In this document: positions 59,830 to 64,000 of the stretch, in pieces
Numbering within the stretch: position 1 is the first letter of the stretch
How the letters are laid out: each line of letters opens with the position of its first letter
Assembly (NCBI GenBank): GCA_017419405.1
Contig: JAFOLH010000001.1
Coordinates: 310,001 to 374,000 of the forward strand
Length of the DNA: 64,000 bases
Source: Renibacterium sp.
Lineage (GTDB): Bacteria; Actinomycetota; Actinomycetes; Actinomycetales; Micrococcaceae
Direction: 5' to 3'
The notes under the pieces: generated by a model
The model's database searches: none
What the model was told of the DNA's origin: nothing
The model's input: only the letters and a program-made list of their open reading frames with translations
Translations under genes and position numbers: made by a program

Positions 59830-60047
59830 GGTGGAACTCCTGTCAGATCGGCTGGTCATCGGCGGTGCATCACCTTGGCATCAGCTTAACGATCAGGGCA
59901 ACAAGCACCGAAGCGAATTGCTTCCCGAGGTCACGGAAAGACACATGGCCGCCCCGGTACCGGTATCCTTGCTGTGCATCGCCGATTCCCGACGGCGGAG
60001 CTTTGTGGAGTTTTTTCGGTGCCGCGGGCACCCGGAATGGATTGATT
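59830..60047. other. divergent intergenic region between sseA and zapE
   Basis: A 218-base region with no gene. A 10-bp palindrome CCGGTACCGG (59954-59963) is followed directly by TATCCT (59964-59969), a possible -10 for zapE about 78 bases before its start. Nothing else stands out. Confidence 0.35.
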
Positions 60048-61079
60048 TTGGTTCAGGTCGAACACCTCGCTACGCGCAAGCCCGCGGTCTCCGTCGACGA
60101 GTTGCTGCAGGGTTTCTATCCCTCGCCGCGCTTCGGCGACGTTTCCTTCGACAGCTACCGCCCGGACCCGGCACAGCCCACGCAGAGCACCGCAGTCGAA
60201 GCACTGCGGAAGTTCGCGGCATCGGTGGGCGGCACCGAGGCGCATGGTCTGCGGAAGCTGTTCAGCGCGAAGAAACCCGCATCCCGAGCCGGGATCTACT
60301 TGGACGGCGGCTTCGGCGTGGGCAAGACCCACCTGCTGGCCTCGCTCTGGCATGCGGCGCCCGGGCCCAAGGCCTTCGGGACCTTCGTCGAGTACACCAA
60401 TCTGGTCGGCGCTTTGTCCTTCCGGAAAACTGTGGACGCGCTGAAGCAGTACAAGTTGGTCTGCATCGATGAATTCGAATTGGACGATCCCGGCGACACC
60501 GTCTTGATGTCCCGGCTGATGCGTGAGCTGGCCGATGCCGGAGTGAAACTGGCAGCGACCTCCAATACCCTGCCTGGTTCGTTGGGCGAGGGGCGGTTCG
60601 CCGCAGTGGACTTCCAGCGCGAGATCCAGGTCCTGGCCGACCAATTCGAGGTATTGCGGATCGACGGCGAAGACTTCCGGCACCGGGGCCTGCCGACGCC
60701 GCCGGAACCGTTGGAACCCGCCGCGCTCGACGCCGCGATGGAAAGCGAATTCGCCGGCAAAACCGTGGCGGTCGACGACTTCGCCGGGCTGCTGGACCAC
60801 TTGGCCGGGGTGCACCCGAGCCGGTACCGGCAACTCGTCGACGGCATCGATGCCGTGGTCTGGCGGAATGTGCAGACCATCACCGAGCAGAGCGTGGCCC
60901 TGCGTTTCGTGGTGCTCGCAGACCGGCTCTACGATCGGGATGTGCCGATCCTGGCCAGCGGGGTGCCGTTCGACCAGCTGTTCAGTGCGGAGATGATGGC
61001 CGGTGGGTATTTGAAGAAGTATTTCCGCGCGGTGTCCAGGCTGACCGCTTTGGCCCGCGAAGCGCAGAAAGCGGCCTGA
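60048..61079 (+). CDS. zapE: cell division protein ZapE (AFG1-family ATPase)
   Basis: A 343-residue P-loop ATPase. Walker A is GGFGVGKT at about 87-94, and Walker B is LVCIDEFELDD with Asp141-Glu142. It begins FYPSPRFGDVSFDSYRP, and the C-terminus carries the ZapE landmark FDQLFSAEMMAGGYLKKYFRAVSRL. In E. coli ZapE interacts with FtsZ during constriction. The start is uncertain: no ATG or GTG fits, and TTG 60048 (MVQVEHLATRKP) or TTG 60042 are both possible, with GGAATGG upstream. Confidence 0.88.
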   Translation: MVQVEHLATRKPAVSVDELLQGFYPSPRFGDVSFDSYRPDPAQPTQSTAVEALRKFAASVGGTEAHGLRKLFSAKKPASRAGIYLDGGFGVGKTHLLASLWHAAPGPKAFGTFVEYTNLVGALSFRKTVDALKQYKLVCIDEFELDDPGDTVLMSRLMRELADAGVKLAATSNTLPGSLGEGRFAAVDFQREIQVLADQFEVLRIDGEDFRHRGLPTPPEPLEPAALDAAMESEFAGKTVAVDDFAGLLDHLAGVHPSRYRQLVDGIDAVVWRNVQTITEQSVALRFVVLADRLYDRDVPILASGVPFDQLFSAEMMAGGYLKKYFRAVSRLTALAREAQKAA

Positions 61080-61104
61080 ACCGGCGGCCGGATCCGGCGT
61101 CGGC

Positions 61105-62340
61105 TCAGGCTGGCCGGTCCGGAGCCGGCGGGGCCGGCGCCTCGGGAGCCGGAGCGGATTGGGGCTTCCGGGCAGCCAGCAGCCAGCGGACCAAGAGCCC
61201 GGCGAGCAGAGCCCAGAAAGCCGCGCCGATGCCGCCGAAGCTCAAACCGGAGGCGGCCAGCAAAAACGTGATCCCGGCAGCGACCCGTTCTTCGAGCTGC
61301 GCGAACGCCGCCGAAATCGAGCCGATGAAGGTCGACATCAAGGCCAGACCGGCAACGGTTTCGATCACGCCGCGCGGAGCGGCCACGACCACGGTCACCA
61401 GTGCAGCGGACAGCGCCGCCAGCACCAAATAGGCCCAGCCGGCACTGAACGCGGCGATCCAGCGCCGGTTTTTGTCCGGTCCGGCTTCGTCTCCGGCGGC
61501 CAGCGCCGCGCTGAGCGCGGCCAGGTTGATCGCGTGCCCGCCAAACGGCGCGCCGAACACGGTGCCGAGCCCGGTCACCAGCATCGACGGGCGCCACGGG
61601 GTGCGGAATCCGAAGGAGCTGAGCACCGCGACGCCCGGGATGTTCTGCGAAGCCATGGTCACGATGAACAGCGGCAAAGCGATGCCGACCATGGCCTGCC
61701 AGCTGAATCCCGGGGTGGTCCAGGTGAAAGCGGGCAGCATGCTGCCAATGGCGATCCGGGTTCCGCTGCTGGCCAGCGAGATCCCGATCACCAGCAAAGC
61801 CACGGCGAACGCCACCGGCACGGCCCAACGGGCGGCGACTTTGACCATGATGAGCCAACTGAGGATCACCGGTGCGATCAGCAGGGGATTGGCGCTGAGC
61901 GCACTGAAGGGCTGCAAACACAGCGAAAGCACGACGCCGGCCAGCATCGCTTGGGCCAGCGCGCTGGGGATCCGGCTCAGCAACTGGCCGAAGGCCGGCA
62001 GCAGCCCGGTCAGGATGATCAGCAGCCCGACGAGCAGGAAGGCGCCGACGGCCGCGGGCCAACCGCCGTCGACGGTGCCGGTGCTGACCAGCAGCGCCGC
62101 ACCCGGGGTGGACCAGGCCAAGGTGATCGGAAGCCGGCTGCGCCAGGCGAGGAAGACGATGCCGAGCCCGAAGGCCACGGTCAACGCGAGCAGCCCCGAT
62201 GCGGCTTGTGCGTCGTTGGCGCCCACTGCGTGCAGACCGGCGAGCACCACCGCGAAAGAGGAAGTGAAACCGACCAATGCGGTGACGATTCCGGCAACCA
62301 CTGGACGCGAAAGGCTAGGGCTCAGGGTACTTGCGGGCAT
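61105..62340 (-). CDS. benzoate/H+ symporter BenE family transporter
   Basis: A 411-residue membrane protein with about 12 helices, related to BenE. Recognisable parts are PVVAGIVTALVGFTSSFAVVLAGL at the start, ITLAWSTPGAALL, MASQNIPGVAVLSSFGFRTPW and FGAPFGGHAINLAALSAAL. The family imports benzoate, but many members are of unproven specificity; no benzoate-catabolic genes are present here. The tail is Pro/Ala-rich (APAPEAPAPPAPDRPA). It converges on zapE with a 25-base gap. Confidence 0.85.
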   Translation of the reverse strand: MPASTLSPSLSRPVVAGIVTALVGFTSSFAVVLAGLHAVGANDAQAASGLLALTVAFGLGIVFLAWRSRLPITLAWSTPGAALLVSTGTVDGGWPAAVGAFLLVGLLIILTGLLPAFGQLLSRIPSALAQAMLAGVVLSLCLQPFSALSANPLLIAPVILSWLIMVKVAARWAVPVAFAVALLVIGISLASSGTRIAIGSMLPAFTWTTPGFSWQAMVGIALPLFIVTMASQNIPGVAVLSSFGFRTPWRPSMLVTGLGTVFGAPFGGHAINLAALSAALAAGDEAGPDKNRRWIAAFSAGWAYLVLAALSAALVTVVVAAPRGVIETVAGLALMSTFIGSISAAFAQLEERVAAGITFLLAASGLSFGGIGAAFWALLAGLLVRWLLAARKPQSAPAPEAPAPPAPDRPA

Positions 62341-62460
62341 GCTGGATCCTCGGGTCAGATCGATCGGTTCGGAACGATCCTAGGCCCTAGCCGCTGCGAA
62401 ACAAGTGCCGGCTAAGCATTTTTGGCCGCAATTCGGGGCCGCACGACGGGGCACAGCCGA

Positions 62461-62511
62461 GAGGGGGGACAGTTGAGGAGGGGGGACAGTTGAGGAGGGG
62501 TGCAGTTGGCG
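62461..62511. repeat. 17-bp G-rich tandem repeat
   Basis: GAGGGGGGACAGTTGAG occurs twice head to tail (62461-62477 and 62478-62494), followed by a degenerate third copy to 62511. It lies in the 252-base gap between the BenE-like gene and the small antitoxin-like gene. The plus strand shows four runs of three or more G. Confidence 0.75.
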
Positions 62512-62532
62512 GGGGACCGGTTAAACGCCAAA

Positions 62533-62566
62533 GGTGCCGGCGTCGCCTCTCGGCGGTGCCGGCACC
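62533..62566 (-). terminator. stem-loop downstream of the antitoxin-like gene
   Basis: GGTGCCGGC (62533-62541) pairs with GCCGGCACC (62558-62566), with an inner CGCC/GGCG stem in the loop. It lies 27 bases past the stop of the minus-strand gene and is flanked by AAA/TTT. Confidence 0.6.
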
Positions 62567-62592
62567 CCTTTGACAAATCGTGGAACCGGGTC

Positions 62593-62862
62593 TCAGCCCT
62601 GCTGCGCTTCGCCTTCCGGCGCCGCTTCAGCGGCAGGAGGTGCTTCTGCCGGAGCTTCCGGGGCAGCTTCGGCGTTTCCACCGGAAAGCTTGTCCACGAG
62701 ACCTCCGACAGTGCTCTGAACCGAGTCGATTTGGTCTTTGAACTTGTCACCGGTCTTGCTGTCGATGAAATCGCCAGCCTTCTCGATGCCGTCCTTGATG
62801 GCGTCTTTATTGCCACCGACCAAATCCCCGGCTTTGCCCTTGATTTCGTCAAATAAACCCAC
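62593..62862 (-). CDS. Rv0909-like small helical protein (putative antitoxin family)
   Basis: An 89-residue protein. The N-terminal 60 residues (GLFDEIKGKAGDLVGGNKD, then KAGDFIDSKTGDKFKDQID) resemble the mycobacterial Rv0909-type family annotated as antitoxin: an amphipathic helical repeat rich in Lys, Asp and Gly. The C-terminal 25 residues are a Pro/Ala/Glu tail. The GTG at 62860-62862 follows a perfect AGGAGG at 5-base spacing, so strong translation is expected. No toxin gene is adjacent, so a toxin-antitoxin role is doubtful; such proteins may be general stress or envelope-associated proteins. Confidence 0.75.
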   Translation of the reverse strand: MGLFDEIKGKAGDLVGGNKDAIKDGIEKAGDFIDSKTGDKFKDQIDSVQSTVGGLVDKLSGGNAEAAPEAPAEAPPAAEAAPEGEAQQG

Positions 62863-63007
62863 GGGCACCTCCTTTCGATTACCGGAGCCAGATCGCTCCT
62901 CTGCATTGATCCTAGTCCGCGGGCTGCGGGCATTGCTAGAGCCTGTCGCAGATCTTCGCGGAAGTACGCCGAGGGCGAATGTGAAAGGATTGGATCGCCG
63001 AAGGCAC

Positions 63008-63049
63008 CCGGACGAGGTGCGCCGTACCCGGCCAGCGACAAGACGGCGC
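63008..63049 (+). ncRNA. guanidine-III riboswitch (ykkC-III class)
   Basis: The 42 bases match, nearly base for base, the consensus pseudoknot that I know from structural work on the Thermobifida fusca guanidine-III aptamer. They begin CCGGACGAGGTGCGCCGTAC and contain GACAAGACGGCGC at the end. CCGG (63008-63011) can pair with CCGG (63028-63031), and GCGCCG (63019-63024) with CGGCGC (63044-63049). The aptamer ends one base before the ribosome binding site AAGGAG of the sugE gene, so guanidinium binding would control translation. Confidence 0.92.
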
Positions 63050-63061
63050 AAGGAGTGAATC

Positions 63062-63376
63062 ATGGCATGGATTATTTTGGTGATTTCCGGCGTCCTGGAA
63101 GCGGTGTGGGCAACGGCCCTGGGCAAGTCCGAAGGGTTCAGCAAGCTCTGGCCAAGCGTCGTCTTCGGGGTCTCGGTCACTGCGAGCATGATCGGCTTGG
63201 CCTGGGCGATGCGCACGCTGCCGGTGGGTACCGCTTATGCGGTGTGGGTGGGCATCGGCGCGGTATTGACCGTGGCCTATGCCATGCTGACTGGGACTGA
63301 GACCGTGTCCTTGCTCAAGATCCTCTTGCTGCTGGGCATCGTGGGCTGCGTGATCGGGCTCAAACTGTTGCACTGA
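63062..63376 (+). CDS. sugE: guanidinium exporter Gdx/SugE (small multidrug resistance family)
   Basis: A 104-residue, four-helix SMR transporter that exports guanidinium in exchange for protons as an antiparallel dimer. Essential Glu13 is in ISGVLEAVWATALG, and the second-helix motif GLAWAMRTLPVGTAYAVWVGIG is typical of SugE/Gdx rather than EmrE drug pumps. The upstream guanidine-III riboswitch confirms the substrate. ATG 63062 has AAGGAG 6 bases upstream. A strong terminator follows at 63468. Confidence 0.95.
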   Translation: MAWIILVISGVLEAVWATALGKSEGFSKLWPSVVFGVSVTASMIGLAWAMRTLPVGTAYAVWVGIGAVLTVAYAMLTGTETVSLLKILLLLGIVGCVIGLKLLH

Positions 63377-63467
63377 TCTGCTGCACCCTCGGGCGTGGGT
63401 CGAGGTGTGCTCGGGGCGCGGACGTTATCGGATCAAGCCGATCGTGGGCTAGAGACCAGGTTAAACG

Positions 63468-63501
63468 AGTGCGGCCCCGGTGTTTCAACCGGGGCCGCAC
63501 T
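63468..63501. terminator. terminator shared by sugE and the tRNA cluster
   Basis: Arms 63468-63481 and 63488-63501 form a perfect 14-bp GC-rich stem (AGTGCGGCCCCGGT and its complement) with loop GTTTCA. Reading the plus strand it ends in TTTT, so it terminates sugE; on the minus strand it lies 3 bases after the tRNA-Val CCA end. Confidence 0.85.
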
Positions 63502-63503
63502 TT

Positions 63504-63578
63504 TGGTGGGCGATACTGGGATCGAACCAGTGACCTCTTCCGTGTCAGGGAAGCGCGCTACCGCTGCGCCAATCGCCC
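63504..63578 (-). tRNA. tRNA-Val (GAC anticodon)
   Basis: Cloverleaf on the minus strand: acceptor GGGCGAT pairs with ATCGCCC, anticodon loop CTGACAC gives GAC, T-loop GGTTCGATCC. The 3' CCA is encoded (63504-63506). Third of three tRNA genes in one transcript. Confidence 0.95.
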
Positions 63579-63608
63579 AAAAACAGTCGTGCACACATGC
63601 AGCACTCG

Positions 63609-63679
63609 AGGTGGGAACGGGATTCGAACCCGTGTACGCGGCTTTGCAGGCCGCTGCCTCGCCTCTCGGCCACCCCACC
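63609..63679 (-). tRNA. tRNA-Cys (GCA anticodon)
   Basis: Minus strand, 71 bases: acceptor GGTGGGG with TCCCACC, anticodon loop CTGCAAA gives GCA, T-loop GGTTCGAATCC, discriminator U as expected for Cys. No encoded CCA. Confidence 0.95.
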
Positions 63680-63748
63680 GTGTTGTCAAACTCCGGAACA
63701 ATTAGACTAGCTAACCGTTGAACCGGGCACGATCGACAGTTTCCTGCG

Positions 63749-63820
63749 AGCGGATGACGAGATTCGAACTCGCGACCCTCACCTTGGCAAGGTGATGCTC
63801 TACCACTGAGCCACATCCGC
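63749..63820 (-). tRNA. tRNA-Gly (GCC anticodon)
   Basis: Minus strand, 72 bases: acceptor GCGGATG with CATCCGC, D-arm GCTCAGTGGTAGAGC, anticodon loop TTGCCAA gives GCC, T-loop AGTTCGAATCT. First gene of the Gly-Cys-Val cluster; no encoded CCA. Confidence 0.95.
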
Positions 63821-63914
63821 AGAAGGAACCAGTTTGCACTGTGATTCCGGGTTTTTCGAGCCGGCCGAGTGGCCTTTTCGAAGAACATTTCCTCGTGTTC
63901 CTGCGAGTAAAAAC

Positions 63915-63920
63915 TCTATA
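63915..63920 (-). promoter_or_regulatory. -10 element of the tRNA cluster promoter
   Basis: TATAGA on the minus strand, about 95 bases upstream of tRNA-Gly. A weak -35 (TTTTGC-like) lies about 16 bases before it. The sequence from here to the window end (63921-64000) shows no gene. Confidence 0.5.
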
Positions 63921-64000
63921 GGACGATCGGGCAAACGCAAAATCCGCATTTCGGCAGAGTGTCGGGCTGCCGGAAATTTCCCGGAATGACGCGGATTCCG

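Noticed and set aside
62593..62862. A complete toxin-antitoxin locus
   Set aside because: Only the antitoxin-like protein is present; the neighbours are a transporter and the riboswitch-controlled exporter.
63433..63888. A 151-codon frame on the minus strand and two on the plus strand over the tRNA cluster
   Set aside because: They run through three tRNA genes and the terminator; translated tRNA sequence (GSNPV, GFEPV) is a known annotation artefact.

Overview
The window is chromosomal DNA of a high-GC Gram-positive actinobacterium, most likely a member of the Micrococcaceae close to Arthrobacter or Renibacterium. The basis is strongly G/C-biased third codon positions, frequent GTG/TTG starts, actinobacterial marker families (SepH, DUF3000, DUF3093, DUF3159, DUF3710, DUF4193, DUF5998, DUF6421, a CtpE-type P-ATPase) and a gene order that I recall from Arthrobacter-type genomes. 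There is no prophage, insertion sequence or CRISPR array. This is mostly core chromosome with small accessory islands.

Layout. 1-8.4 kb: tail of an unknown gene, topoisomerase subunit A (parC), a large GNAT/CoA-ligase-like protein acetyltransferase, DUF5998, a phosphodiesterase and thymidine kinase. 8.5-18.8 kb: sepH, DUF4193, DUF3093, then dut-DUF3710-OB fold-DUF3159, facing a pair of TrkA/RCK proteins that are divergent from a KimA-like potassium transporter, then a TRAM-domain RNA methyltransferase. 18.9-30.5 kb: a DUF222/HNH nuclease with a LexA-like box, a CtpE-like Ca-type ATPase, aconitase, a secreted GH20 hexosaminidase and dxs. 30.5-39.1 kb: DUF402, an amino-acid permease, an aldo/keto reductase, an NMT1-type ABC importer operon, and a divergent CitA/CitB-like two-component system. 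39.1-48.3 kb: the fadBA beta-oxidation operon under a conspicuous operator, RNase D, DUF3000, threonine aldolase, SDR and DUF6421. 48.5-62.3 kb: msrB, a hydrolase, the homogentisate operon (transporter-hmgA-unknown-fahA) with a divergent MarR regulator, a 14-TM drug exporter, ybaK, sufE, a rhodanese, zapE and a BenE-like transporter. 62.4-64 kb: an Rv0909-type small protein, a guanidine-III riboswitch with its SugE/Gdx exporter, and a Gly-Cys-Val tRNA cluster.

Functional themes are potassium homeostasis (two RCK proteins plus KimA-like importer), aromatic amino-acid/homogentisate breakdown, fatty-acid oxidation, nucleotide-pool control (tdk, dut), sulfur transfer (sufE, sseA) and guanidine detoxification. 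The most useful leads are: an uncharacterised 290-residue protein translationally coupled between hmgA and fahA, in a pathway whose isomerase is missing here; an operator that exactly covers the fadBA promoter; tandem duplication of the methyltransferase start region; short-period tandem repeats in convergent intergenic regions; and several perfect palindromes in front of dut, kimA/ceoB and the MarR gene.

All calls were made by reading sequence without database searches. Family names rest on remembered motifs, and start codons rest on Shine-Dalgarno spacing and gene overlap.
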